Assembly: GCA_948616425.1 (NCBI GenBank)
Contig: CAPGBJ010000090.1
Span: forward strand, 1-64,000
Length of the DNA: 64,000 bases
Origin: an uncultured Oscillospiraceae bacterium
GTDB lineage: Bacteria > Bacillota > Clostridia > Oscillospirales > Oscillospiraceae
Direction of reading: 5' to 3'
Under the pieces are notes generated by a model, which saw only the letters and a list, made by a program, of their open reading frames with translations, had not been told where the DNA came from and did not search any database. Below are positions 25,756-33,762 of this stretch, piece after piece. Within the stretch, counting starts at the first letter, position 1. The number at the start of each line of letters is the position of its first letter. A program made the position numbers and the translations under genes.

Positions 25756-26571
25756 ATGAAAATAGGCGTGATTGGCCTGCGCAGCAGACACACGAACTTT
25801 TTCCGAAAAGCCCTTTCCACTCGCTTTCCAGAGGGACAACATGCAGTCACTCACATCTGCGGCTATGACGCCCCCGAGTTGTTGGACACCTGCGGAGGCC
25901 TAACCATATGCGATACGCCTCGGGAGTTGATTCGGGCTGTGGATGCTGTTGTAATTGCGCTGCGGGAAGGGACACAGCACGCGGCGCTGGCGGAGCTGTG
26001 TTTAAAAGAAAAAAGGCCTGTCTTTGTAGACAAGCCTTTTACCTGCGGGGTAGAGGACGCAGTTCGTATTCAAAAAACGGCGCGGCAGACAGGTACGCCA
26101 TGTACTGGCGGCTCCACCATCTGCTTCACCCAGGAGGTCTTGCAGCTGGCAGGACAGCTGCCCTGCCGAAGCAGCTACACGCTCTCCTACCAGGCGGACC
26201 CTTTCTCGCCTTTTGGTGGCTGGTATTTTTACGGCAGCCACCTCACCGACCTGTGCGTCACCCTTTTTGGCTGTGAGTGGCAAAGTGTGGCGGCGCAGAT
26301 CCAAGGGGGAAAGGTAAACGCCGTTGTGTCCTACCCCCGTTTTTCAGTCTCTCTGCGCTCCTCTCCTACCAAACAGCCCCCTGTTTTGCAGATGGCCGAC
26401 CGCTCCTATGAGCTGGACGACCAGGGATGTTATCAGGCGGGCATGGCCCACTTTCTGTCTGTGGCAGAGGGGAAAACCCCGGGGTGTGTAGAGAAGCTGG
26501 TCTCCTCTGTCCAGCTGATGGAGGCCATCCTCACGTCTCTGCGGGAGGGGGGGCGACCGTGTCCCGGATAA
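25756..26571 (+). CDS. Gfo/Idh/MocA-like oxidoreductase, short form
   Basis: 271 residues. The Rossmann start MKIGVIGLRSRHTNFF has a modified glycine motif (GLRSRH for GxGxxG), followed by DAVVIALREGTQHAALAELC and the family DKP motif in VFVDKPFTCGVEDAV. The C-terminal domain is shorter than the roughly 330-380 residues usual for the family. The frame is open upstream to 25603, but the ATG at 25756 is the first with a ribosome site (GAGAGG) and lies correctly behind the promoter. Its last 41 bp overlap the 3' end of the convergent lacI-type gene. Operator 2 at its promoter suggests shared control with the livJ operon. It might act on a precursor of the operon's substrate, or be a sensor-like or non-catalytic paralogue. 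Confidence 0.78.
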   Translation: MKIGVIGLRSRHTNFFRKALSTRFPEGQHAVTHICGYDAPELLDTCGGLTICDTPRELIRAVDAVVIALREGTQHAALAELCLKEKRPVFVDKPFTCGVEDAVRIQKTARQTGTPCTGGSTICFTQEVLQLAGQLPCRSSYTLSYQADPFSPFGGWYFYGSHLTDLCVTLFGCEWQSVAAQIQGGKVNAVVSYPRFSVSLRSSPTKQPPVLQMADRSYELDDQGCYQAGMAHFLSVAEGKTPGCVEKLVSSVQLMEAILTSLREGGRPCPG

Positions 26572-27583
26572 CCAGCCGAGGGGTCAAGTTCATAGAGACG
26601 GTTAATTCTCCGTCGTCGCTGGACAGGGCGTTTAAAATCATCATGGCAGCCAGACGTCCTGTCTCCTGGGCAGGCTGATGGACGGTGGTCAGGGCAGGCA
26701 CAAATGCCCCCGCGAAGGGGATGTCGTCAAAACCCACTACTGAAATATCCTCCGGCACACGAACCCCATGTTTCAAGAACACCTTAATCATACCAATGGC
26801 CACCATATCGTTGACACAGAGCACCGCAGTGGCCGGGCAGCGGTCGCCCAAAAGCAATTCGGCAATATACTGCCCCGTCTCCAACTCCAAATCGCTGTTG
26901 GCGTCCCAGGTGCTGGGGGACCATTCATAGATTAGGGAGGCGTCGTAGGGGAGAGCGGCGTCTAAAAGGGCGTCCCGGTAGCCTCGGTGCATCTCCGCCC
27001 GGGTCCAGCGGGTCATAGGCATTGTGGCGAAAGCGATGCGCCGGTGTCCCATGGAAATCAGGTGCTCCACAGCCATACGGGCGCCTGCGCGGGAGTCGAA
27101 GTTAATGCCTGTACTCTCCGCGCCAGTGAGCTTTTGGTCCAGCAGAACGAAGCGCATCCCCTTTTGACTGTACTCCATCACCACATCACCGCTCTCATCC
27201 ACGGAGGAGAGGATGACCCCCCTGGTGTGCCGCTCATAGAGCTGGCGCAGGCAGTTGCGCTCTTGATCCACGTCCCGCAGGGTGTTGCAGAGAATCATAC
27301 TGCAGTCGTTTTTGCTCAGCACATCGTTGATGCCCAACATGGTTTGAAGATAGAAGGGGTTGGAGACGTTGGGGATGACCAGGCCGATATCCCTGCCGGT
27401 GTCCCGACGGAGAGAGCGGGCTGCGGCGTTGGGAACATAGTCCAATTCCTCCACTGCCGCCTTTACTTTCTGCCGCAGCTCAGTCCGAACCGGGTAGTCG
27501 GAGTCGTTGAGCACCCGGGACACAGTGGCCAGGGATACCCCAGCCCGCTTTGCCACATCACGAATGGTCGCTTGCTTGCCCAT
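26531..27583 (-). CDS. LacI-family transcriptional repressor
   Basis: 350 residues. The helix-turn-helix is at the very N-terminus, ATIRDVAKRAGVSLATVSRV (residues 4-23), with a hinge region near YVPNAAARSLRR, followed by a periplasmic-binding-like sensor domain (DIGLVIPNVSNPFYLQTM, VVGFDDIPFAGAFVPALTTV). Start chosen at the ATG at 27583, with GGGGGG upstream; the upstream extension of 25 codons is not LacI-like. It lies between the second Gfo/Idh gene and the epimerase-like gene and is the only regulator near the catabolic operon, so control of the AGAAAA-NN-TTTTCT palindromes is the obvious hypothesis. The effector is probably a sugar or pathway intermediate. Confidence 0.9.
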   Translation of the reverse strand: MGKQATIRDVAKRAGVSLATVSRVLNDSDYPVRTELRQKVKAAVEELDYVPNAAARSLRRDTGRDIGLVIPNVSNPFYLQTMLGINDVLSKNDCSMILCNTLRDVDQERNCLRQLYERHTRGVILSSVDESGDVVMEYSQKGMRFVLLDQKLTGAESTGINFDSRAGARMAVEHLISMGHRRIAFATMPMTRWTRAEMHRGYRDALLDAALPYDASLIYEWSPSTWDANSDLELETGQYIAELLLGDRCPATAVLCVNDMVAIGMIKVFLKHGVRVPEDISVVGFDDIPFAGAFVPALTTVHQPAQETGRLAAMMILNALSSDDGELTVSMNLTPRLVIRDTVAPPPAET

Positions 27584-27678
27584 ACGTCTGCCCCCCACTT
27601 TATTGATTCCTGCCAGCGCCGTAGATCTTTTGACCGCCTGAAGGGGAATGATTTCCATAGGGCGACCGCGGTGCGGCT

Positions 27679-27706
27679 ATTATATCATAAAACCATTGAA
27701 AATCAA
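27679..27706 (-). promoter_or_regulatory. Sigma-A promoter of the lacI-type gene
   Basis: Minus strand TTGATT (27706-27701), 16-nt spacer, TATAAT (27684-27679). The leader to the ATG at 27583 is about 90 nt. An inverted repeat lies over the spacer and -35 (next entry). Confidence 0.7.
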
Positions 27707-27711
27707 GGGTT
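27691..27711. promoter_or_regulatory. Imperfect inverted repeat over the lacI promoter
   Basis: AACCATTG - AAAAT - CAAGGGTT: arms match in 7 of 8 positions. It covers the -35 box of the lacI-type gene and lies 30 nt before the start of the divergent epimerase-like gene, a suitable place for an autoregulatory operator, but its sequence is unlike the two AGAAAA palindromes. Confidence 0.35.
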
Positions 27712-27740
27712 ATATATTCATTTTAAGGAGGTAACGGTAC

Positions 27741-28760
27741 ATGTTCCAATCCACACAGGAGCTGATGCACGCCATGACTGAGCCATCTCCGGCGCTGCTC
27801 CAGTCGATCAAGCAGCTGAAAGGGGATCTGATGGTTCTGGGGGCGGGGGGCAAGATTGGCCCCACGATGGCAATCAAGGCCAAACGGGCGCTTCAGGCAG
27901 TGGGCTCTGAGGCTAAAGTCTATGCGGTATCCCTTTTTGATTACGACGATGCCCCAGAGATGATGCGCCAGGCTGGGGTGGAGGTGATTGAGGCGGACCT
28001 GTCCGACTGTGAACAGTTAAATAGACTGCCCGAAGCAGAAAATATTATCTATATGATCGGGAAAAAGTTTGGTACTGCCGGCCATGAGGGGGATACCTGG
28101 CATGTCAATGTGATTTTGCCCTATCTGGTGGCCCAGCGATTCCCTAATGCCCGCATCGTGGCCTTTTCCACCGGTAATACATATGGTATGGCCCCCCTGT
28201 CCAGCGGGGGATTCTGTGAGACAGACGCCCCCAAGCCCATCGGAGAGTATGCGCAGACCTGTCTGGGGAGGGAGCGAATTCTGGAGCGGTGCAGCCGGCA
28301 GAACAATACCCCCATGCTGATGTTCCGCCTAAATTACTCCATTGATATGCGATATGGTGTGCTCTATGATATCGCCAAGGCCATCCAGGAGGGACAGCCG
28401 GTGGATGTCTCCCAGGGTGTGTTCAACTGCATCTGGCAGGGGGAGGTATGCGAGTATGCGATCCGTTCTCTGCTGTTGACCGCGGTCCCTCCGGAAAAGC
28501 TGAATGTTTCCAGCCCGGAGTCCTTTTCGATTCGCTGGGCGGCCAAGGAGCTGGGGGAGCGCCTTGGGAAGGAGCCTGTCTTTGCCGGCGAGGAAGTGGG
28601 CAGCTCTCTGTTCCTCAACTGCCAGAAGATGGTCCATCTGTTGGGCCGGCCACAGGTAGGGGTTTTGGAAATGATGGATATGGTGGTAGAATGGATCAAA
28701 AATGGTGGCGAGACGATAGACGCTCCCACCCATTTCGAGACCATAAACGGTGTGTTTTGA
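27741..28760 (+). CDS. NAD-dependent epimerase/dehydratase-like protein (extended SDR)
   Basis: 339 residues. The N-terminal nucleotide motif is LMVLGAGGKIGPTM (about residues 29-42), preceded by about 25 extra residues. Extended-SDR features follow: AENIIYMIGKKF, VAFSTGNTYGMAP (active-site Ser/Thr region) and the sugar-binding side MLMFRLNYSIDMRYG. The catalytic YxxxK is replaced: EYAQTCLGRE has Tyr followed by Cys at the Lys position, so classical chemistry is doubtful. AAGGAGG lies 9 nt before the ATG at 27741. It is divergent from the lacI-type gene and ends in a strong terminator. Probably part of the same sugar-acid regulon, but not proven. Confidence 0.78.
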   Translation: MFQSTQELMHAMTEPSPALLQSIKQLKGDLMVLGAGGKIGPTMAIKAKRALQAVGSEAKVYAVSLFDYDDAPEMMRQAGVEVIEADLSDCEQLNRLPEAENIIYMIGKKFGTAGHEGDTWHVNVILPYLVAQRFPNARIVAFSTGNTYGMAPLSSGGFCETDAPKPIGEYAQTCLGRERILERCSRQNNTPMLMFRLNYSIDMRYGVLYDIAKAIQEGQPVDVSQGVFNCIWQGEVCEYAIRSLLLTAVPPEKLNVSSPESFSIRWAAKELGERLGKEPVFAGEEVGSSLFLNCQKMVHLLGRPQVGVLEMMDMVVEWIKNGGETIDAPTHFETINGVF

Positions 28761-28810
28761 GATCAATCAGGCGGCTTTCCTTGGAAAGCCGCCTGATTGA
28801 TCTTATTTTT
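28761..28810. terminator. Strong bidirectional rho-independent terminator
   Basis: GATCAATCAGGCGGCTTTCC and its exact reverse complement form a 20-bp perfect stem with a TT loop (28761-28802), followed by TTATTTTT. It ends the epimerase-like gene rightward and, read leftward, the VWA operon, whose stop codon lies at 28803-28805 at its edge. Confidence 0.92.
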
Positions 28811-29963
28811 GTGTCATCAAACTTTCTAGACTCTGGCCTTTCAGGGCCCGCTCAAGCAGCTGGGGCAGCTTTTCTGGGGCGCAGGCAAAGCAGGGGATAT
28901 CCATAGCGGCTACCCGCTGGGCGGTTTGAGCGTCGTAATAGGGCTTGCCTCCGTCTGCGATGGCCAGCAGAACCACCACCGTCACGCCGGAGGCCTTCAA
29001 TTCCTCCAGCCGCCGGAGAAGGGCGGCCCGATTGCCCCCCTCGTCCAGGTCGGAGATGAGGAAAAACAGTGTTTTGTTGGGGACCTCCACCAGCCCCTGA
29101 CAGTAGGCGATGGATTTGGCGATGTCCGTGCCGCCCCCCATCTGAAAGCCGAAGAGCAGGTCCACCGGGTCGGCGCACAGGGGGGTCAGGTCCATGATTT
29201 GGGTATCAAAGGCCACCACATGGGTATTGACTGCCGACATGGAGGCCAGGATACAGGCCATTACAGAGGAATAGAGGATGGACTGACCCATAGAGCCGCT
29301 CTGGTCGATATCTAGAATCACATTCCAGCGGTTGACCCGACTGGCCCGGTCAAAGAACCAGACCCTCTCTGGAATAATGGCCCCCAATTCCGCGTTGTAG
29401 TTTTTCAGATTTCGCCGAATGGTGTAAGGGAAGTCCAGGGCGGCGGCCGAGGGAAGGGGGGAGTGGGCCCGGCGGTTCAGGGCGGCCGTCACGGCTCGGC
29501 GCACGTCTTGCTCCAGCAGTCGGTTGATCTGCTCCACAATCTTGCGGATGAAGGAGCGGGCGGACTCTTTGGATTTTTTAGGAATCTGATCTTTGAGCAT
29601 CAGCAGGGTAGAGGCCATATTCAGATCGGGTTCCAGGCTGTCCAACAGCTCAGGCTCTAACAGGAGCTGTTTTAAGCCCTTGCGCTCAATGGCGTCGTTC
29701 TGGACCACCGCCACCGTCTCCGGGTCAAAGAGGGACCGCAGGTCCCCCAGCCACTTGGAGATCACAGGGGAGGAGGGCCCCTTTCCAGCCCCTTGGCCGG
29801 ATTGGCCAAAGCCCTCGCCGGGCCCGCCGTAGATGGCCCCCAGAGCGGAGTCCATCAGCAGTTCTTCCCGGGACAGGGGCGTGCCCCCCATTCCCCCAAA
29901 GGACTGTTCCGTCTCCGCGCCCAAAATCAACCGCCAGCGGGAGAGCTGTTCTGTTTGTGTCAT
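28803..29963 (-). CDS. VWA-domain protein with intact MIDAS, last gene of the SWIM-MoxR operon
   Basis: 386 residues. The C-terminal half (about 215-375) is a von Willebrand A domain with the metal-binding MIDAS motif DQSGSM (near residue 220), a second ligand Thr in FQMGGGTDIAKS and Asp in FFLISDLDEGG. The N-terminal half is helical (DAIERKGLKQLLLEP, the charged stretch KSKESARSFIRKIVEQINRLLEQDVRR), resembling CoxE/YehP-type VWA proteins that partner MoxR AAA+ ATPases. No signal peptide: cytosolic. It lies 15 nt after a small gene, and the operon ends directly behind it. MoxR-VWA pairs usually assemble or remodel protein or metal complexes; here the target is unknown. Confidence 0.87.
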   Translation of the reverse strand: MTQTEQLSRWRLILGAETEQSFGGMGGTPLSREELLMDSALGAIYGGPGEGFGQSGQGAGKGPSSPVISKWLGDLRSLFDPETVAVVQNDAIERKGLKQLLLEPELLDSLEPDLNMASTLLMLKDQIPKKSKESARSFIRKIVEQINRLLEQDVRRAVTAALNRRAHSPLPSAAALDFPYTIRRNLKNYNAELGAIIPERVWFFDRASRVNRWNVILDIDQSGSMGQSILYSSVMACILASMSAVNTHVVAFDTQIMDLTPLCADPVDLLFGFQMGGGTDIAKSIAYCQGLVEVPNKTLFFLISDLDEGGNRAALLRRLEELKASGVTVVVLLAIADGGKPYYDAQTAQRVAAMDIPCFACAPEKLPQLLERALKGQSLESLMTQK

Positions 29964-29978
29964 GGTATATGCCTCCTT

Positions 29979-30305
29979 TTAAGGCAGATCGGTGAGAAAC
30001 ACATGGGGTACTCCATTTTTCTGGAGCTTATACTTTTGAACCTTGGTATAGGGGGCGCTGTAAGGGGTGTCGGTTTTGGGGTACTTTCCCGCCAAAATAT
30101 CCGCATACAAGGGCTGGATGAAGTTGGTCCACTCATCCAGGGAGTAGGGGGCCCCGATGATATAGCTGTAGCCATCTGCCAAGTCAAAGATTTGCAATGC
30201 CAAAGACAGATCACACAGAGGACTGTCCAAAAGGGTCTTGGGGAATTCAAACCCGTCGTCCCAATTATATTCCAGCAGGGCCCGTTTCATCTGTTCATAG
30301 TCCAT
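29979..30305 (-). CDS. Small conserved protein, possibly DUF4274-like
   Basis: About 108 residues, acidic and aromatic-rich, with the stretch YNWDDGFEFPKTLLDSPLCD and LALQIFDLADGYSYI that resembles DUF4274-type proteins as I remember them. No signal peptide or membrane segment. I choose the ATG at 30305 with GAGG 6 nt upstream; a TTG at 30317 would overlap the previous stop. It sits between the DUF5682-like and VWA genes with short spacing, so it is probably a functional part of that operon. Function unknown. Confidence 0.7.
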   Translation of the reverse strand: MDYEQMKRALLEYNWDDGFEFPKTLLDSPLCDLSLALQIFDLADGYSYIIGAPYSLDEWTNFIQPLYADILAGKYPKTDTPYSAPYTKVQKYKLQKNGVPHVFLTDLP

Positions 30306-30313
30306 GGCGCGCC

Positions 30314-32656
30314 TCAAATATCGTCAAAATCGAAATCAGACAGGCTCTCCAGCACCGCCTGCTCAGCTTGTGTTGTCTCATTCATCAGCAGTTCCGCCGT
30401 CTGCTGGGGGTTACTCCCCCAGATTTCCCCTAGATTCTCCGCGATGTCGTTCTTCTCCTTGGGGGAGAAGTCGGCAAAGGCCCGACGGAGAAAGACCAGC
30501 GCCCGGCGGAAGGTCTCGTTGTCCAGGCCGCTGAGGTAGTCATCCAGCTGCCGCCAAAGGGACAGCCGGGCGATCAGGGCGTAGCGATTTTTTCCCGCCA
30601 GACCTTCGAACCACCCCGCCCCCAGGTCGGCGGGGATGCCGGGGGACAGCCGCCGGGCCACCTCCCGGGCGAGAAGGTGCTCGTCCGCCTGGCCCCGCTC
30701 TAACAGGATGGCCATAGCGAAGCCGGAGCACCGGGTATTCAGGTCGTCACGGTCAGAGATTTCTTCCAGCAGGGATATCCACCGCTCCTGCTCCAGAAAG
30801 TCGTGGCTGAGCTGGAGGGCGTTGAACTGATCCATGGCTTTGGTCACCGCCGGGGCGGCCTGGGCGTCGCAGATACAGGCGTCTGTCAGGGTCAGACAGG
30901 CCCGGAGGTACAGCTGCTTGATCAGGGGTACCACTGGCGCGGGGTCGAACTGCCGTAAGTCGCCGTAGCGCACCACCAAGCTGAGCCGGGAAGCCGTATC
31001 GGCCACGTCGGCGATGGCGGCGGCGTCCACGCCCAGCCCCTGCAGTACCGACAGGGCGTGCTGGGCGGCGGCGGGCATCCCGCACAGGAAGGCGTCCTGG
31101 AAGATGGAGGCCGCCTCCCCGAGGGAGACGCTGCGGTCCGCCCGTTCCTTCAAGGCGAAGGCGGCTGCCCCTTGGATGGTGTCTCCCATGAGGGCGGATT
31201 CTACGATCTCGATCTCTGCTTCTGGGGTCCAGCGCAGCTCCCAGTACTCTCCCCAGTTGGCCCCGGTCTGACGGGAGGGGAGTAAATTGGCAAAGTGAAT
31301 TCCCAGTACCCGCAGACGGTGGAGGAAGAAGGACCGACGCAGGTCGGCCAAGGCGGCCGTCTGGGATTTCACATTCAGCTTTTCCCGCAAATCCAGGTCC
31401 AGCCGCTGGAGTTCGGCGGTGCGGAATTTCTCCAACCGCAATTCCTTGAGCTGACGATAAAAATCGTCCTGTACCGAGGTGCGGCTCACTCCTTCTGGGA
31501 GGAAGCCAATTTGTTTGCCGATCTCGGTGTCGGCCGCCGCCAGGGCCAGTTCAGAGAACTGCCCGTGGCCCATAGTGGTGATGGAGGCGTCACGCAGGTC
31601 GGACAGGGCCGGGTATTTGCTCCCCCGCATGGCCGCCAGAGTATTGGCCAGCCGGACGGCCTCAATCACCTCGGCGGAGGATACCAGGTTGCCTGCCTTG
31701 CGATGGGCGGCGGCCAGCTTGGTCAAATAGAAGTATGGAGCGCGGTCCAGCCCGCCCCTGTGGAGCGCGTCCCACAGCAATTCAAAGTAAGCTGGGGCCC
31801 GATTTCCAGCCCCATAGCCAGAGCGAGAGGACAGACGGTAGTAGGAGTAGGGCATTAAGGTGGCGCAGGCCTCCGCTTGAGGCAGGGCGGCCCTCTCTTC
31901 GTCCGACATGGGCTGATTCTCCTCCAACCCGGCCACGTGGAAGGCCCCGCAGATGCAGAAGATCTCCTCTGGTGGTATGCCGGAGTCCACAGCCTGCTGG
32001 ATCACCCGCTTCATGTAGGCCTCTCGTACCACCGTCTCCGCGGCACGTTGCCGGTCCTCCTGTGTTGCCGCCCGCAGTTCCCGGCCGAAGGCGCTGGAGG
32101 CCGTCTGCCAGTCTGTCTCCAGCTGCTCAAAATTCCGCTCCCAGAAGGTGTCGTGCTCCTCCCCGGTGATCGTCTCCAGACGGCGATAGACCGATTCGGT
32201 GGACGCCCTTTCGGTCTCGCATTGCTGTGCGGTTCCCCCAGAGGGAGAGCTAAGGGCTATGTCCTCTTCTGGGCTATTTGCCTCCCCCCCTGGAGGGGGT
32301 GACCCGGCGGAGCCGCGGCGGAGAGGGCCCTCCTCCAGGGCCAAAAATACCGAGGAGGGCAGATCCATAAAGCGACACTCCACCCCGTGCTCATGGGCCC
32401 AGAGAATGGCCTGAATCTCCGGGGAGTAGACGGCAAAGGGCCAGAGAATGGTGCGCACCGGCGGCGTTTTGGTGTAGGCCAAAATTGCGGCGGGAAACTG
32501 GGTGGCGGGGTGACACAGCCACTCCATCTGCCCGTTTAAGTCGCTGGGGCCCTCCACCAGAACCAGACGGGGCTGGGCCTGGTCCAGGGCCTGCCGCAGG
32601 TGAAAGGCGGCCGCCGGGGACAGATGGCGCACCCCGAAAAATGTCGGCTTACTCAT
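30314..32656 (-). CDS. DUF5682-like protein with TraB/Tiki-like N-terminal region
   Basis: 780 residues, cytosolic. The start FFGVRHLSPAAAFHLRQAL followed by RLVLVEGPSDL resembles the GxxHxS...VxVE beginning of TraB/GumN/EreA-ChaN-like proteins. Near residue 230, EEIFCICGAFHVAGL resembles their second GxxH motif. An acidic, low-complexity linker lies between (about residues 125-160). The remaining 500 residues are mostly helical with Leu/Ala/Arg-rich repeats. The gene starts by ATGA overlap with the MoxR-type gene, so the two proteins are made together. DUF5682 proteins are known mainly from this kind of MoxR/VWA neighbourhood. Function unknown; the TraB-like relation is my inference from motifs. 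Confidence 0.75.
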   Translation of the reverse strand: MSKPTFFGVRHLSPAAAFHLRQALDQAQPRLVLVEGPSDLNGQMEWLCHPATQFPAAILAYTKTPPVRTILWPFAVYSPEIQAILWAHEHGVECRFMDLPSSVFLALEEGPLRRGSAGSPPPGGEANSPEEDIALSSPSGGTAQQCETERASTESVYRRLETITGEEHDTFWERNFEQLETDWQTASSAFGRELRAATQEDRQRAAETVVREAYMKRVIQQAVDSGIPPEEIFCICGAFHVAGLEENQPMSDEERAALPQAEACATLMPYSYYRLSSRSGYGAGNRAPAYFELLWDALHRGGLDRAPYFYLTKLAAAHRKAGNLVSSAEVIEAVRLANTLAAMRGSKYPALSDLRDASITTMGHGQFSELALAAADTEIGKQIGFLPEGVSRTSVQDDFYRQLKELRLEKFRTAELQRLDLDLREKLNVKSQTAALADLRRSFFLHRLRVLGIHFANLLPSRQTGANWGEYWELRWTPEAEIEIVESALMGDTIQGAAAFALKERADRSVSLGEAASIFQDAFLCGMPAAAQHALSVLQGLGVDAAAIADVADTASRLSLVVRYGDLRQFDPAPVVPLIKQLYLRACLTLTDACICDAQAAPAVTKAMDQFNALQLSHDFLEQERWISLLEEISDRDDLNTRCSGFAMAILLERGQADEHLLAREVARRLSPGIPADLGAGWFEGLAGKNRYALIARLSLWRQLDDYLSGLDNETFRRALVFLRRAFADFSPKEKNDIAENLGEIWGSNPQQTAELLMNETTQAEQAVLESLSDFDFDDI

Positions 32657-33747
32657 TTCCCGTTCAACTCCCGGCAGGCCCGGTAGAGGGGCAGCCACTC
32701 GCTTCCCCGCTTCTTCATCACATTTTCCAGATACTCCTTCCAAGAGATTTTGTCCTTGTCCTCGTCCTTTACCACTGCTCCCTGAAGGGCGGCAGCCAGA
32801 TCTTCCGCCCCGATAGAGCCGTCCCCAAAGCTGCCCGCCAGGGCCATGGAGTTGGCCAGCAGAGAGATGGCCTCGGCGGTGGACAGCACCCCGGAGGTGG
32901 GCTTCAGCTTCTGTTTGCCGTCCAGCGTGCTCCCGGCCCGCAGCTCCCGGAAGATGGTGACCACCTTCTCCACCGTGTTTATATCAGGCTGGCGGGCGTT
33001 CAAGTCCAGGCCGGCGGACAGCTGGGCTACCCGGGTGTGGACGATGTCCATCTCGGTCTCCATGTCAGAGGGGGTGGGTAGAACCACGATATTGAACCGG
33101 CGCTTCAGAGCGGCGGACATGTCGTTGACTCCCTTGTCCCGGGTGTTGGCGGTGGCGATCACCGAAAAGCCCTTTTGGGCGGGCACCTCCAGCCCCAGCT
33201 CAGGGACGGACAGCCGTTTTTCCGACAGGATGGAGATCAGGGCGTCCTGGACCTCGCTGGCACAGCGGGAAATTTCCTCCACTCGGGCGATGGAGCCGGA
33301 CTCCATGGCCCGGTAGACGGGGCTTTTCACCATGGCCTCGGGGCAGGGGCCTTTGGCGATGAGCATGGCGTAGTTCCAGGAGTAGCGGATCTGTTCTTCG
33401 GTGGTACCGGCGGTGCCCTGGACAACTTTGGTGGAGTCGCCGTTAACGGCGGCGGCCAGATGCTCGCTGAGCCAGCTTTTGGCGGTGCCCGGCTCGCCGA
33501 TGAGGAGGAGGGCGCGGTCGGTGACCAGGGTGGCAATGGCGATCTCCACCAGCCGCCGGTTGCCCATGTACTTAGGTGTAATGTCAACTCCTTTTATAGT
33601 CATGCCGCCGGTGATGTAGGCGAGCACAGACTTGGGGGACATCCGCCAGCCGGTGGGGATGGGTTCGGTCTCCGCGGAGATGAGGGCGTCCAGTTCCCGC
33701 TGAAAAAGCTCCTCCGCCGGGAGGCGCTGTACATTTTTGTCAGGCAT
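32653..33747 (-). CDS. MoxR-type AAA+ ATPase
   Basis: 364 residues. Walker A GEPGTAKS (about residues 82-89), Walker B region IARVEEISRCASEVQDALIS with the Glu pair, sensor 1 VIATANTRDKGVNDM and arginine-finger region SAALKRRFNIVVLPTP. The C-terminal lid helices follow. The lack of other domains and the pairing with a VWA protein place it in the MoxR family, chaperone-like ATPases that act with VWA partners. It starts 15 nt after the HEAT-like gene, and its stop overlaps the next start (ATGA). It is presumably the motor of the seven-gene system. Confidence 0.9.
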   Translation of the reverse strand: MPDKNVQRLPAEELFQRELDALISAETEPIPTGWRMSPKSVLAYITGGMTIKGVDITPKYMGNRRLVEIAIATLVTDRALLLIGEPGTAKSWLSEHLAAAVNGDSTKVVQGTAGTTEEQIRYSWNYAMLIAKGPCPEAMVKSPVYRAMESGSIARVEEISRCASEVQDALISILSEKRLSVPELGLEVPAQKGFSVIATANTRDKGVNDMSAALKRRFNIVVLPTPSDMETEMDIVHTRVAQLSAGLDLNARQPDINTVEKVVTIFRELRAGSTLDGKQKLKPTSGVLSTAEAISLLANSMALAGSFGDGSIGAEDLAAALQGAVVKDEDKDKISWKEYLENVMKKRGSEWLPLYRACRELNGK

Positions 33748-33762
33748 GGTTCATTCCTCCGA

